Positions 27,801-37,314 are shown, counted from the stretch's first letter. The stretch: 64,000 nucleotides of DNA from Lachnospiraceae bacterium AB2028 (GCA_000621425.1 KK211276.1:124001-188000), one strand, 5' to 3'. Made by a program: numbers and translations. The notes: a model not told the origin generated them from the letters alone.

Positions 27801-27828
27801 AAAACTGCCATCTAACGATGGCAGTTTT
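27801..27828 (-). terminator. Terminator between the AIM24-family gene and uvrA
   Basis: Perfect 12-bp arms AAAACTGCCATC and GATGGCAGTTTT with loop TAAC. It lies 38 nt after the stop at 27866. It should separate the AIM24 transcript from uvrA. Confidence 0.85.
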
Positions 27829-27865
27829 ATTAGCTAACTTCTTTATTATTCCTGATTTCCTGATA

Positions 27866-28543
27866 TTAGTTTCTTGCAGGAAGATAAGGAATGATTGCGC
27901 CTGCCAGCTGAGGAACAGGCATAGTCTGAAGCCATACATGGCCGGGACCGGTGATAACGGTATTGTAGATTCCCTCGCCTCCGAAAAGTGCATTCTTAAG
28001 ACCGGGAACAGTTCTGATATCCATTTTGCATGTTCCGCTCATTGCAGCAAGATATCCTGTATCAAGGATCATCTCCTGACCTTCCTGCAGCTCATATTCC
28101 TTAACAAATCCGTCGAACTCAAGGAAAGCAGTTCCCTGACCGGAAAGTTTCTGCATGATGAAACCCTCACCGCCTGCAAAACCTGCGCCCAGCTTCTTCT
28201 GGAATGCAACGGAAAGCTCAACACCTGTAGTAGATGCAAGGAAAGCCTTCTTCTGTGCTATAACTTCCTGACCGGGTGCGATTTCGAAAGCCCTTATAGA
28301 ACCGGGAAAACTTGATGCAAATGCGATCATTCCTTCGCCGCCCTGTGCAGTATACTTGTTCTGGAACATGCTCTCGCCTGAGAACATACGGCCCAGCATC
28401 TTTCCTGCACCGCCACCTACTGTTTCCATCTTCATGTTAGGTGACATCCAGCTCATTGCACCGCTCTCTGTGATCATAGTCTCGTTTGCATCCAGTGTAC
28501 AGATGACAACCGGCAACGGCTCGCCTTCGATTGAATACTTCAT
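27866..28543 (-). CDS. AIM24 / TIGR00266 family protein
   Basis: A 225-residue all-beta protein of the AIM24 (DUF124) family: MKYSIEGEPLPVVICTLDAN, SGAMSWMSPNMKM, GEGMIAFASSFPGSI and GGEGIYNTVITGPG with glycine-rich turns. ATG 28543 has GGAGGG upstream, and the longer in-frame extension to 28594 is rejected. Bacterial members have no well-defined role. It sits between uvrB and uvrA, 130 nt after uvrB. Confidence 0.88.
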   Translation of the reverse strand: MKYSIEGEPLPVVICTLDANETMITESGAMSWMSPNMKMETVGGGAGKMLGRMFSGESMFQNKYTAQGGEGMIAFASSFPGSIRAFEIAPGQEVIAQKKAFLASTTGVELSVAFQKKLGAGFAGGEGFIMQKLSGQGTAFLEFDGFVKEYELQEGQEMILDTGYLAAMSGTCKMDIRTVPGLKNALFGGEGIYNTVITGPGHVWLQTMPVPQLAGAIIPYLPARN

Positions 28544-28673
28544 TTGTAATCCCTCCTTCAATTTGTCAAATATATGTTGTGGGACGATTCCCACACCAGA
28601 TTTAATTTTACCATGAATAGGCTATATTTGCTACATTTTCTATGATAAAAATTGCTTTTATCTAAGCAGTATT

Positions 28674-30662
28674 TCACCCATTATCAGCCAAATATTTCTT
28701 CAGTTCTATAAGCTTGTCCCTAAGCTCGGCTGCAGTCTCAAAATCAAGGTCAGCAGCAGCCTTGCGCATGGCCTTTTCCGTCTTCTTAATAATATCCTGA
28801 AGCTCCTGGTCGCTCATGGATTCCGGATCCTTATCAAGAGTAGCCTGGGTACTTTCAATTGCTTTGCTTACGGCAATGAGTTCCCTTACCGCCTTCTTTA
28901 TCGTCGTAGGCGTAATGCCGTGTTCCTTGTTGTACTCCATCTGTATCTGTCTGCGGCGCTTTGTCTCATCAAGGCAGACCTGCATTGAATCAGTAACTGT
29001 GTCGGCATACATGATGACATGGCCTTCTGAGTTTCTGGCAGCTCGTCCCACGGTCTGTATCAGGGATGTGGCAGACCTAAGAAAGCCCTCCTTATCTGCG
29101 TCAAGTATCGCCACCAGTGTTACCTCGGGAATATCCAGGCCCTCACGCAGAAGGTTTATTCCTACCAGCACATCGAAAACATCCAGGCGCAGATCCCTTA
29201 TTATCTCAGCTCTTTCCAGTGTGTCCACATCAGAATGCAGGTACTTTACCCGTATCCCAACATCATGCAGGTAGTCCGTAAGATCTTCTGCCATCTTTTT
29301 CGTAAGGGTAGTTATCATTACTTTGTTCTTTTTGGCAGTCTCTTTTTTTATCTCAGCTAAAAGATCATCAATCTGGCCTTCCACGGGACGGACATCTATC
29401 TCCGGATCAAGAAGTCCCGTAGGTCTTATTATCTGTTCAGCTCTCAAAAGCTCATGCTCAGCCTCGTATTTTGCAGGTGTGGCAGAGACGAAAAGCATCT
29501 GATCAATGCGTGCCTCAAACTCGCTGAACTCAAGCGGCCTGTTATCAAGCGCAGAAGGCAGCCTGAAACCGTACTCCACAAGAGTATTCTTTCTGGACCT
29601 GTCGCCGGCAAACATTCCGCCGATCTGTGGTATGGTCATATGTGATTCATCTATTATTATTAAAAAGTCGCCGGCAAAGAAGTCAAACAAACAGTATGGT
29701 GGCTCACCGGGCTGTAAGCCATTCAAATGCCTGGTGTAATTCTCTATTCCCGAACACATACCGGTCTCACGAAGCATTTCCACATCAAAGGCGGTCCTCT
29801 CAGCAATACGCTGTGCTTCTATAAGCTTGTCATTTTTCTTAAAATACTCAACACGCTCCTTAGCCTCTTCCTCTATCGCTGCACAGGCCTCCTCCATCTT
29901 GTCCATGGAAACCACATAGTGGGATGCCGGGAATATGCTTACATGTTCAAGGGTACAAAGTGCTTTTCTCGTAACCGCATCAAGCTGGGTGATACGGTCT
30001 ATCTCATCCCCGAAAAATTCCACACGGATTATCTTGTCACCGCCTTCCGCCGGATTGATCTCCAGCACATCGCCGTGAACCCTGAAACATGCCCTGTTGA
30101 GATCCAGGTCGTTACGCTCATAGCGTATCCCAGCCAGTTCCTTCATAACCTCGTCCCTGTCCTTTATCATTCCGGGGCGGAGTGAAACGACCATGTCTTC
30201 ATATTCTGAAGGGCTGCCAAGACCATAGATACATGACACGCTGGCAATAACTACCACGTCCTTCCGCTCGGTAAGAGCCGCAGTAGCAGAAAGACGCAAC
30301 TTATCTATCTCGTCATTTATGGATGAATCCTTTTCAATATATGTATCAGATGAAGGTACATAGGCTTCCGGCTGGTAATAGTCGTAGTAGCTTACAAAGT
30401 ACTCTACCGCATTCTCCGGGAAGAACTCTTTGAACTCGCCATAGAGCTGGGCCGCCAGGGTCTTATTGTGGGCAATTATGAGGGTCGGCTTGTTCAGCGC
30501 GGCTATAACATTTGCCATGGTAAAAGTCTTGCCGGAACCCGTAACCCCAAGCAGGGTCTGGAATTGATTGCCTTTTTTGAATCCTTCAACCAGCTTCTCG
30601 ATAGCCTGGGGCTGGTCCCCGGTGGGCTTATATTCTGAGTGTAATTTGAAATTCATGGTCAT
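28674..30662 (-). CDS. uvrB: Excinuclease ABC subunit B
   Basis: DNA helicase-like subunit that loads onto damage with UvrA and recruits UvrC. About 662 residues. Walker [10 protein letters not shown], the beta-hairpin region [16 protein letters not shown] in motif II, helicase motif [15 protein letters not shown] and a C-terminal UVR domain ([19 protein letters not shown]) are all present. Start choice lies between ATG 30662 (GGGAG 4 nt upstream) and ATG 30656 ([14 protein letters not shown], 10 nt); the N terminus is otherwise certain. Its first 64 bp are partly duplicated at 40.9 kb. Confidence 0.96.
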   Translation of the reverse strand: MTMNFKLHSEYKPTGDQPQAIEKLVEGFKKGNQFQTLLGVTGSGKTFTMANVIAALNKPTLIIAHNKTLAAQLYGEFKEFFPENAVEYFVSYYDYYQPEAYVPSSDTYIEKDSSINDEIDKLRLSATAALTERKDVVVIASVSCIYGLGSPSEYEDMVVSLRPGMIKDRDEVMKELAGIRYERNDLDLNRACFRVHGDVLEINPAEGGDKIIRVEFFGDEIDRITQLDAVTRKALCTLEHVSIFPASHYVVSMDKMEEACAAIEEEAKERVEYFKKNDKLIEAQRIAERTAFDVEMLRETGMCSGIENYTRHLNGLQPGEPPYCLFDFFAGDFLIIIDESHMTIPQIGGMFAGDRSRKNTLVEYGFRLPSALDNRPLEFSEFEARIDQMLFVSATPAKYEAEHELLRAEQIIRPTGLLDPEIDVRPVEGQIDDLLAEIKKETAKKNKVMITTLTKKMAEDLTDYLHDVGIRVKYLHSDVDTLERAEIIRDLRLDVFDVLVGINLLREGLDIPEVTLVAILDADKEGFLRSATSLIQTVGRAARNSEGHVIMYADTVTDSMQVCLDETKRRRQIQMEYNKEHGITPTTIKKAVRELIAVSKAIESTQATLDKDPESMSDQELQDIIKKTEKAMRKAAADLDFETAAELRDKLIELKKYLADNG

Positions 30663-30668
30663 TTTTCT
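30605..30668. repeat. Direct repeat copy 1: uvrB 5' end
   Basis: These 64 bp of the functional uvrB start match 40871-40934 at 61 of 64 positions in the same orientation. The match begins inside codons for the QPQA motif and runs to the ribosome site. The two copies bracket the accessory region 30.7-40.9 kb. Confidence 0.9.
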
Positions 30669-31093
30669 CCCAATTTCCGTAACCAAAAGTGTGGACTATA
30701 AGGCAGATTTTAAGTTATCCACATCTTCTAAATCTTTCGTCATTTTGCACAAAGGGGCTAAAATTACCCTTTGGGTACCCAAAATCGTATTTCGTACCGG
30801 ATGAAACCATACGGAAAACACCATTTAAAACGGTCTCCATAGTCCTTATTTTTCCATCCGCAGATACCATAATATTATCATTGTCAGATTTATGCAAATG
30901 TATTTTCTTGCCGGATACCATCAGAAAGGGCATAAAAATAACAGGCTCCCTATTCCGGAAAGCCTGTTATTATGGAAGATAGCTGCTTATGTCTATAACG
31001 AAATCAGAAAGGTCTGGCCCAAACGAAAATCCATGACCATTTATAAGAAATCTTGCGATATATCGGTCTATCATCAGTTCTAATATTTAGAAA
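30669..31093. other. Non-coding stretch between uvrB and the island's first gene
   Basis: About 425 bases with no convincing gene. It holds the uvrB upstream region, a GGGTACCCAAAA block (30773-30784) that recurs at 40830-40841, and a terminator at 30938-30970. A minus-strand open frame at 30715-30933 has no ribosome site or recognisable similarity and is not called. Confidence 0.6.
30938..30970 (-). terminator. Terminator downstream of the 31094 gene
   Basis: Arms ATAACAGGCT and AGCCTGTTAT around a 13-nt loop, with TTTTTATG following on the minus strand. It lies about 120 nt past the stop at 31094. Confidence 0.7.
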
Positions 31094-31702
31094 TTATCTA
31101 TGTCTTAACCAATCATCGTAATATGTTTCTGCATAATCAAGTGTGTCTATATTTATAATTCCCTTACGCTCCCCAAGCACCGGAGTTGTTCCTCCAACAA
31201 CATAGTTTATTCTCGCAAATTCAATATGCTTCTCATCCATTCTGTTATACTTATCGAATATTACTTGATTTCCCGATACAGCATATTCCTCAACAACTTC
31301 CGAACCGGCATATACAACTACATAAGTATATGTAGGATAGAATCCGCCTTTGCCGGAAAATGGAAGCAAATAGATTTTATCTCCGTCACGATAACTCTGA
31401 TGAATACAATCTATTCTGCCATTTATGTAGTTAACTATCTGAATCAATTCTTTATCAGATTTATATATTTCTAAATAGTTTTTACAATTTGCTCTTTTCT
31501 TATCAGATTCTTTAATCTTTTTATTCTTCTGTATGCTTTGTACGAAATAGCCCTGGAAGTAACCCACGAAAGGTATCTCTTTAGCCGATAAATAAGACTT
31601 ATCATACCCGCATTCAAATACATCCTTATATTGAATCTTTTCATTGATTTCCTTGCAGTCTTTAACCAAACTTGCAAAATCATAATCTTTTAAATTCATC
31701 AC
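31094..31702 (-). CDS. Hypothetical protein
   Basis: A 202-residue soluble protein, rich in Lys, Tyr and Ile and more AT-rich than the flanking housekeeping genes. There is no signal or TM. It contains a charged stretch (IQKNKKIKESDKKRANCKN) and a predicted mixed alpha/beta C-terminal half (YTYVVVYAGSEVVEEYAV). Not recognised. It is the first gene inside the island and is divergent from a cupin gene. Confidence 0.65.
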   Translation of the reverse strand: MMNLKDYDFASLVKDCKEINEKIQYKDVFECGYDKSYLSAKEIPFVGYFQGYFVQSIQKNKKIKESDKKRANCKNYLEIYKSDKELIQIVNYINGRIDCIHQSYRDGDKIYLLPFSGKGGFYPTYTYVVVYAGSEVVEEYAVSGNQVIFDKYNRMDEKHIEFARINYVVGGTTPVLGERKGIINIDTLDYAETYYDDWLRHR

Positions 31703-31855
31703 TGAATACTCCGATTTGTTGTATTACATTGTATTCCGGTATAACTTACCATCGTTAATCCACTGCGACGCATTTCCCCCAATAGCAATTTTATCCAATT
31801 CGAAAAACCCTCCTTTTGCTATCATCACAACATAAAACGAAAGGAGAACACTAAC

Positions 31856-32245
31856 ATGAATCTTGAAGTATTTGAATTCTTTAACAATGGGCAGTTGCGT
31901 CTGCCGGACAAAACCATTTCATTCGCCGATATCAATTGGTCAAAACATCCGGTATTTGAAGGTGTTGAATTGAAACACATCATTACCTCAAAGGATACAA
32001 ATGGCGAGTATAGTTATCATCTTGTCCGGATTGCTCCTAACAAGAGCATTCTTGATCACATTCATGAAACTCAGTTGGAAACCCATGAAGTGATCGCCGG
32101 CGATGGCACCTGTATCAATGATGGTCACGAACTTGTTTATGAACCCGGGGTCATATCTATAATGCCCAAAGCCATTCACCATGAAGTTCATGCAGGAAAA
32201 GACGGATTATATCTGTTTGCCAAGTTTTTCCCTGCACTTTGTTAA
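31856..32245 (+). CDS. Small cupin-domain protein
   Basis: A 129-residue single-domain cupin. Motif 1 is seen as LDHIHETQLETHEVIAGDG, with His, His and Glu ligands, and motif 2 as EPGVISIMPKAIHHEVHAG. Such proteins bind a metal and a small ligand; substrate is unknown. AAAGGAG precedes the ATG. It converges on an AraC-type regulator, and their 3' ends overlap by 4 nt. The regulator itself starts with a cupin domain, so the two may concern the same ligand. Confidence 0.82.
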   Translation: MNLEVFEFFNNGQLRLPDKTISFADINWSKHPVFEGVELKHIITSKDTNGEYSYHLVRIAPNKSILDHIHETQLETHEVIAGDGTCINDGHELVYEPGVISIMPKAIHHEVHAGKDGLYLFAKFFPALC

Positions 32246-32844
32246 TTGTCATTTTCTAGCGCATCCTGATATTGACTAGGTGTCATACCAACTATCTTCT
32301 GAAAGCATCTGTCCAAGTGGCTTTGATCGCAAAAACCCGCTTCATAAGCCACTTCAGGGATGCTTTTGTTTGTTTCAAGCAGTTTCTGGGCTTTTCTGAC
32401 CTTGCACTGTATCTGAAATTGATGCGGGGTCAGACCAAATGCTTTCTTAAACTTCCGTATCATATGGTATGGGCTGACCTGAGTGTCATCCGCCATTTCC
32501 TCAATAAGGTATATATTCTCCGGTCTTTCCATAATGGTATCCTGTAGTTCCTTCAGATTATCATCATCCACAACCGCATCAGTCTTGATACACATAACCA
32601 TCATAGAATAAGGTTTCTCATCCACAGGTTTTATCTCATGCAGGACATTCGGCATTATTCTAAATTCTTCTCCCGGCTCATATATGCAACTTTCTCCATC
32701 TATGGTAATGCATACCCGGCCCTCTTCAATGTACCCTATCGTCATATGATTGGGGTGAGTGTGCGGAAGATATATTTTTTTCGATTTTTTATATCGAACA
32801 CACTCGATTTCATCGTTCTTTTTGCTGTATGTTACTTCGCTCAT
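32242..32844 (-). CDS. AraC-family regulator with N-terminal cupin
   Basis: A 200-residue transcription regulator. Residues 1-85 form a cupin-like sensor (LPHTHPNHMTIGYIEEGRV, PNVLHEIKP). Residues 100-196 hold the AraC double helix-turn-helix (VSPYHMIRKFKKAFGLTPHQ, VAYEAGFCDQSHLDRCFQKI, GMTPSQYQ). It is shorter than typical AraC proteins but has both helix-turn-helix units. Target genes are unknown; the convergent cupin gene is a candidate. Confidence 0.9.
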   Translation of the reverse strand: MSEVTYSKKNDEIECVRYKKSKKIYLPHTHPNHMTIGYIEEGRVCITIDGESCIYEPGEEFRIMPNVLHEIKPVDEKPYSMMVMCIKTDAVVDDDNLKELQDTIMERPENIYLIEEMADDTQVSPYHMIRKFKKAFGLTPHQFQIQCKVRKAQKLLETNKSIPEVAYEAGFCDQSHLDRCFQKIVGMTPSQYQDALENDN

Positions 32845-33001
32845 CCTTTTTTCCTTTTAGAAAATCCAGTCTGCTCAAAGCCTTTGCCATTCTCATTTGT
32901 TTCACGGGATAACGCTCACCCATCGTCTATAAAACTGAAAGATATTATCATGAATGCAAATTATCCTTCTTGATAATCTAAAAAATCATTGGCCTCTCCC
33001 G

Positions 33002-33610
33002 TTACCAGCCACGTTTTTGAAACACTGCTCTACGTATCTCAGCGATTTCTGTCTCAGCATTTAGCATATGAACCCTACAAAGTGGGCATGCCAAGCTGCC
33101 GTTTTCATCTTCAACTTTAACAGTCAAATACACCAGAGTTGGAATCATACGATAATGACCTACTGTTGTTACTATATCAGCAATGCTGTCAAGTCTAAAA
33201 ACAGGCCCGTTTTTTATAAATAGATAATATCTGCCAAGTCTAAACTGGTCCTCTTCAAATGGTTGCGCAGAAGCAAAGTCCATTAAAAGTCCCTGTCCTC
33301 CGTCTGCAGCAATGTAGGAACTTAGCCTTTTTGAAGAACCTGATCTCAGTCTGTAAGCAAGCCAGCAAAGAAAGGCAAACACGGCACCTACTGAGGCACC
33401 TATGGCCACGGCTCCCCAAAGATTCATTCCCATAGCTGCCATAATAAGAGTTATTACGACTCCCTCAAGTACAGTAACCACAATAGGGATTGGTCCCAGC
33501 TTTGGCTTACGCGCTACTATGCAGTATTTTTTTAGGGCATAACTTATCTGATTAAGCTGTTGCTCATTCATTATCCCATTAGTATAGGAATTCTGATTCA
33601 TTTGCGACAT
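33002..33610 (-). CDS. Membrane protein of unknown function
   Basis: About 202 residues from ATG 33610; AGGAGG lies 11 nt upstream, and an adjacent in-frame TTG is also possible. Two TM segments lie around residues 45-90 (VVTVLEGVVITLIMAAMG, WGAVAIGASVGAVFAFLCWL), followed by a cytoplasmic domain with CPLCRVHML, a CxxC pair. No family is recognised. It lies directly downstream of another unknown gene on the same strand. Confidence 0.65.
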   Translation of the reverse strand: MSQMNQNSYTNGIMNEQQLNQISYALKKYCIVARKPKLGPIPIVVTVLEGVVITLIMAAMGMNLWGAVAIGASVGAVFAFLCWLAYRLRSGSSKRLSSYIAADGGQGLLMDFASAQPFEEDQFRLGRYYLFIKNGPVFRLDSIADIVTTVGHYRMIPTLVYLTVKVEDENGSLACPLCRVHMLNAETEIAEIRRAVFQKRGW

Positions 33611-33698
33611 CAACGTTAAAACCTCCTGTAACAAAGAATTCTCTCTGTAATCTCTGATTTGTCATTCTCGATTATCTTAAAAGTTAATAATGCTCTGT

Positions 33699-34184
33699 TT
33701 AATACATATTGAAGTCTTCAAGGCACTCCAAAACCGCTACCTTGAAACCCTGTTCCGAGTATCTCTGTGCCGCAAGCTCAGCCTTTTCAATACCGAGAAA
33801 TCTCCAAGAATGTAGTGGATTTTTTTTATTTCTTACAAAATGTGACCGCATAGTCCGTCCCCAACTCGGCACCATATATTCCTGCTTTTGATCAAGTACT
33901 ATCACAAAGCACGGTGGTTTGATTCTTGAAATTTTTTCCGCTTCATTTAATAAATCCTTGTTCTTCCAGATTTGTTTCCCTGCTATAAATACGGAGCATC
34001 TTTGAAATACTGTTATTACATATCTTCCAGCAGGATGAGTCCAGGCCCAGTCGTAACTAAAAGCCTTTCTGTCCATATATTCCGAAAAACCATCTCTCAA
34101 TACAGCTATGAAATCACCCGAATGTGATTCTGCTTCGAATAACAAATCAATATTTTCATCTTTGGATACTGTTTCATAAATCAT
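33699..34184 (-). CDS. Hypothetical protein
   Basis: About 161 residues from ATG 34184 with GGAGGA 12 nt upstream. An in-frame extension to 34238 is less likely because the GGAGGA site would lie inside it. It is aromatic-rich (SYDWAWTHPAGRYVITVFQR, HSWRFLGIEKAELAAQRYS) and soluble. No domain is recognised. It precedes the 33610 membrane gene by 88 nt on the same strand. Confidence 0.55.
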   Translation of the reverse strand: MIYETVSKDENIDLLFEAESHSGDFIAVLRDGFSEYMDRKAFSYDWAWTHPAGRYVITVFQRCSVFIAGKQIWKNKDLLNEAEKISRIKPPCFVIVLDQKQEYMVPSWGRTMRSHFVRNKKNPLHSWRFLGIEKAELAAQRYSEQGFKVAVLECLEDFNMY

Positions 34185-34346
34185 GACTGCATAAATTCCT
34201 CCGCTATCTAAATATCCTGCTCGTGAGTGCGCCCTCAAACCCCCATCATATTAATATCGTCATATTTGGGTTGACTTATATAGCACGATAATTTCAAAGG
34301 TAAAGACCTCTACAAACTCCAATCTGTCTTACTCATTTATATACTA

Positions 34347-34682
34347 CTATAAAAGATGGGTGATATATTTAACAGCCAGTTCGATTATCATCCGTCTTGC
34401 GATATAACTTACTGTCAGATAATCCAGACAAATCCGAATTTGTGCGTTTCTACAAGCGGTGCCGGATGGAGCAATTGAACAGGCGGGAGCTTGCTCACAA
34501 GCCTGTTCACATTGCGAACAAACGATAGCGCGCCAGCGCGACATGAGCATGTAGCGCAGCGGAATGCGAATGGGCACCGCATTTACAAACTCGAATTTAT
34601 CTGCCGGAAGTGCCTTTGCCAGTTCATCTGCTATATACTCTGTGTTACCTTCTAGTGAGAAATAAACTACAATTCTTTTCAT
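34347..34682 (-). pseudogene. Flavodoxin-like gene truncated by a repeat
   Basis: The reading frame begins MKRIVVYFSLEGNTEYIADE, a clear flavodoxin FMN-binding start (SLEGNTE). After about 31 residues it enters the 93-bp dispersed repeat (34507-34599), then unrelated sequence (PLRYMLMSRWR, CSQCEQACEQAP). The rest of the flavodoxin domain, normally another 110 or more residues, is missing. The ATG overlaps the PadR stop as ATGA, so this was the third gene of the ferredoxin-PadR-flavodoxin operon. It is probably non-functional. Confidence 0.75.
34507..34599. repeat. 93-bp dispersed repeat, copy 1
   Basis: Matches 40609-40701 at 86 of 93 positions in the same orientation. It carries the block CATGAGCATGTAGCGCAGCG and ends inside the flavodoxin coding sequence, so it probably caused or marks that gene's truncation. 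Confidence 0.85.
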
Positions 34683-35215
34683 GCCAGAACCTTTCTTGCT
34701 TTGCTGCACCATTTCAAGTATGCCTCATAGGTTTCTATTCCAAACAAGATTGTAAGATAAAAATACACATGATCTTCTTCATCAAGAGCCTTTTCAATAT
34801 TAGCCTTATATACCTGCAATACCTTAAGGTCAGCCTTTATCTGCTCTTCAAAGACTTCTATATTCCTAAGTGATGTCTCTTTGCTTTCCACTCCTCCGAA
34901 AAACAGTTTCATCAAAGTCTCATATTTAAGATCATTACTTGCCTTTTCATCTCTTACCCAGGCTTTGAGTATTTCCTTTCCCTGACTGGTAATGCTGTAA
35001 ATGATCTTCTCCCGACCGCCACCGTCATTACTCTTAAGGCGCCTTACGCTGCCCTGTTTTTCCAGTTCCGCAAGAGCCGGATAAATGCTGCCAAAGCTCC
35101 CCTTCCAGAAGAACCTTATACTTCCGTCAATCTGTTTTTTAATATCATATCCGGTCAAATCATCATGGGATAACAATCCCAGAATCACCATGTCTATCTT
35201 TCTGTCTTTGGCCAT
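34679..35215 (-). CDS. PadR-family transcriptional regulator
   Basis: A 178-residue PadR repressor: winged helix at residues 5-90 (MVILGLLSHDDLTGYDIKKQ, GSIYPALAELEKQGSVRR, YSITSQGKEILKAW) and a C-terminal dimerisation region. The start at 35215 forms TAATG with the upstream gene's stop, so translation is coupled. It probably controls its own operon through the perfect 11-bp inverted repeat at 35962-35993. The effector is unknown. Confidence 0.92.
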   Translation of the reverse strand: MAKDRKIDMVILGLLSHDDLTGYDIKKQIDGSIRFFWKGSFGSIYPALAELEKQGSVRRLKSNDGGGREKIIYSITSQGKEILKAWVRDEKASNDLKYETLMKLFFGGVESKETSLRNIEVFEEQIKADLKVLQVYKANIEKALDEEDHVYFYLTILFGIETYEAYLKWCSKARKVLA

Positions 35216-35946
35216 TATTTCCACCTCCAACAGTATTTTAGAACTTTTTTCGGACATTCATCAACACAAGCTCCGCACAATATGCACTCGGTGCACTTTG
35301 AATTTCTGCCTTCCTTTACCATATGTGCGACGTCAAGCCCCATTGGACATGCCTTTGAACACCTGTTGCATGAAACACAGGCCGCTGCGGATGCTTCAAC
35401 ATGAATCTGTGGAACATGAAGAAAACGACCTATGCGGCTCCCGATCACCATAAATGGCGCCATCCAGCAAAGATAATGACATGTTGCTCTCCTTCCATGT
35501 ATCAGTGACGGAAGCACCAGTATCAAAAGTACTCCGTAATAGATGATATAGTTATGTATTTCTGTCACTGAAATACCGTGATCTGTCATGAAAAACGGAT
35601 CTATGGTTACATGGTTTTTCCCGAGTATAAAAGTCACAACTATAGAGGAGATCCACAGTATCCAGATAACGTATTTAATCTTATTCCTCCAGCCCTGTTT
35701 CGCAGACTTATCATTACATCTTGCCACGCATTCCTGTAGCCCTCCCGCAGGACAAAGATATCCGCAAAAGGCACGTCCAAAAAACACCGAAAAAATAAGC
35801 AAGCTCATAAAGACTATAAAGCTTCCGTTCATGATATGCTCTGATGCTGCCATGATTATCAGGTATGGTGAAAAGTACCACGCTGTTATGGGAAACAGCA
35901 GGAATGATATGAAAATAATCGTTCTTCTTATTGTCTGTCGTTTCAT
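35215..35946 (-). CDS. NapH-like membrane ferredoxin (4Fe-4S) protein
   Basis: A 243-residue protein from ATG 35946 with GGAG upstream. There are four to five TM segments. The first cytoplasmic loop has RAFCGYLCPAGGLQECVARC, and another has CHYLCW. The C terminus holds two ferredoxin-type clusters, CVSCNRCSKACPMG and CTECILCGACVDECPKK. The family passes electrons across or at the membrane. First gene of an operon with PadR and a flavodoxin remnant, which suggests the flavodoxin was once its electron partner. Confidence 0.88.
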   Translation of the reverse strand: MKRQTIRRTIIFISFLLFPITAWYFSPYLIIMAASEHIMNGSFIVFMSLLIFSVFFGRAFCGYLCPAGGLQECVARCNDKSAKQGWRNKIKYVIWILWISSIVVTFILGKNHVTIDPFFMTDHGISVTEIHNYIIYYGVLLILVLPSLIHGRRATCHYLCWMAPFMVIGSRIGRFLHVPQIHVEASAAACVSCNRCSKACPMGLDVAHMVKEGRNSKCTECILCGACVDECPKKVLKYCWRWK

Positions 35947-35961
35947 TGAACACTCCTTCAC

Positions 35962-35993
35962 ATGTATCAAATAGATATATCAATTTGATACAT
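35962..35993. promoter_or_regulatory. PadR-type operator
   Basis: Perfect inverted repeat ATGTATCAAAT / ATTTGATACAT, 11-bp arms with a 10-bp spacer. It lies immediately downstream of the -10 box of the ferredoxin-PadR operon and 15 bp from the first start codon. The ATGT...ACAT ends and spacing fit PadR operators, so this is the likely autoregulatory site. Confidence 0.72.
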
Positions 35994-36020
35994 ATTATAC
36001 CTCAGAGTGCTCCATGTCAA
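35992..36020 (-). promoter_or_regulatory. Promoter of the ferredoxin-PadR operon
   Basis: Minus strand TTGACA (36015-36020) with TAATAT (35992-35997) 17 nt away. TATAAT at 35994-35999 would give a 15-nt spacer. The -10 region touches the operator, so a bound repressor would block initiation. Confidence 0.65.
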
Positions 36021-36228
36021 CCTCTTTCTTCTCGCATCAGTCAAATAGCTGCCCAGGGAGCTTTTGCTTTTCCTTGTTTTTCTCCTAAATAACATGCATG
36101 ACACTATTCGTCTCATCCGCATAAACAAGCCTGTCACACAATACAAAAAAGCCGTCATCTACACAGATAACGACCTGAATTTCACTAATTTACATCTAAT
36201 TCCATTCTCGATTCCCATATGATAAAAA

Positions 36229-36256
36229 ACACCCCAGGACAGTTGTCCTGAGGTGT
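36229..36256 (-). terminator. Terminator downstream of the GNAT gene
   Basis: ACACC and CAGGACA pair with TGTCCTG and GGTGT, with a C-A mismatch and a 2-nt tip. AAAAAA on the left becomes a U-tract on the minus strand. It is about 250 nt after the GNAT stop. Confidence 0.65.
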
Positions 36257-36378
36257 AATAAGTCGTATATGATTGTCCAAAGACGTAATACGTTGTGAAA
36301 CGATTATCTCTTTGATAACGATTAATGCTTCGAAAGTGCCGTATTTTCAGCATTTTCAAGTCAAGTTGCTGTTTACCT

Positions 36379-36417
36379 GTTGTGTACGGTAGAAAGCTCA
36401 GGACTACTGTACACAAC
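36379..36417. repeat. Inverted repeat
   Basis: GTTGTGTAC / GTACACAAC arms, extended inward by GTAG/CTAC, with an 11-nt loop. No T-run on either side, so it is not a classical terminator. Role unknown. Confidence 0.5.
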
Positions 36418-36509
36418 TGGTGGCAACTTTATATCTGTTTTTTTCCAATACTTTTCGTCTTTACAAACCGAAATTGTCGTACTCATTTATATTGCGATAT
36501 AAACGACTA

Positions 36510-37256
36510 TCACTTTCCTGTAAGTTTTAAGAATTTCTTATCGTTCATTTGCTCGTTTGTAACATACTCCCCATCATGGAATAACGCATAATTCGTAATC
36601 GGTGTCGGTGCATTCTGTGCTTCTTCTTTGCTTTCAAGATGTATTGCCTTGAATGCAATACCATTTTCTTTTGCCGTCTGCTCCAAAACCGGGACATATT
36701 TTGCATTGAACGGGCACTGATTCGTATAGTACAGAACATATCCCTTCTCTTCTATATGCGGATGTTTTGCACATTCCTTAAACACCGGAGCTTTTGCATT
36801 TTTATCGAACGGCATATACCAAAGCTGAATACCATTATCAGCTTCATCGCTCACGACAAATCCTTTGTACTTCAGAAACTTCGGATCAGCCAGAAACGGT
36901 TTCTTCTTTGAAGCGCAAAGAATACAAAGCCCTTTTTTCCCCTTTTCCTTACTATCCTCGATGCAGGCAGTAAGTAGATCAGTAGAATATCCATGTCCTT
37001 TGAAAGCCCCGGACACCCAGAGACAGTCAATGTACATATATCCATCTGCCTCTATCGGAATCCATGCGTTTTCCGCCGGGATATATTCGATAAAGCACTT
37101 TCCGCGCTCTACGCTCTTTAGGAAAACAAGTCCTTCATCAAACCTCTCCGAAAGCCATGCCTTCTTAGAAGAAACCTGAACATCCTTATTATTTGATATC
37201 GCGCAGCAAATATGCTCCTCTTCGAGGTTATCTTTTGTTACATGAACATATTCCAT
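36510..37256 (-). CDS. GNAT acetyltransferase with YoaP-like C-terminal domain
   Basis: About 248 residues from ATG 37256 with AAAGGAG upstream; the frame open to 37289 is rejected. The N-terminal half is a GNAT domain (DCLWVSGAFKGHGYSTDLL, the acetyl-CoA binding turn). The C-terminal half (YVLYYTNQCPFNAKYVPVLE) resembles the YoaP domain with a thioredoxin-like start and a single Cys. Substrate is unknown. It lies 58 nt after a MerR-family gene on the same strand and probably belongs to its regulon. Confidence 0.83.
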   Translation of the reverse strand: MEYVHVTKDNLEEEHICCAISNNKDVQVSSKKAWLSERFDEGLVFLKSVERGKCFIEYIPAENAWIPIEADGYMYIDCLWVSGAFKGHGYSTDLLTACIEDSKEKGKKGLCILCASKKKPFLADPKFLKYKGFVVSDEADNGIQLWYMPFDKNAKAPVFKECAKHPHIEEKGYVLYYTNQCPFNAKYVPVLEQTAKENGIAFKAIHLESKEEAQNAPTPITNYALFHDGEYVTNEQMNDKKFLKLTGK

Positions 37257-37314
37257 GACCGCTCCTTTCAATAATATGCCAAGGAACACTTAAGCTCCTT
37301 GGCATAGATAGTAT

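Larger units (their letters stand above)
36021..36509. other. Intergenic region with hairpins, no gene
   Basis: Nearly 490 bases with no convincing gene. It contains a terminator (36229-36256), a long imperfect dyad (36379-36417) and, at about 36475-36500, a stretch resembling the left part of the island's dispersed repeat (TACTCATTTATATTGCGA). A short minus-strand open frame at 36159-36416 has no ribosome site and is not called. Confidence 0.55.

Noticed and set aside
30715-30933. Minus-strand open frame of 72 codons upstream of uvrB
   Set aside because: No ribosome site and no similarity recognised; lies between a terminator and the uvrB leader.
36159-36416. Small minus-strand frame in the 36-kb intergenic region
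   Set aside because: It crosses a terminator and an inverted repeat and has no ribosome site.
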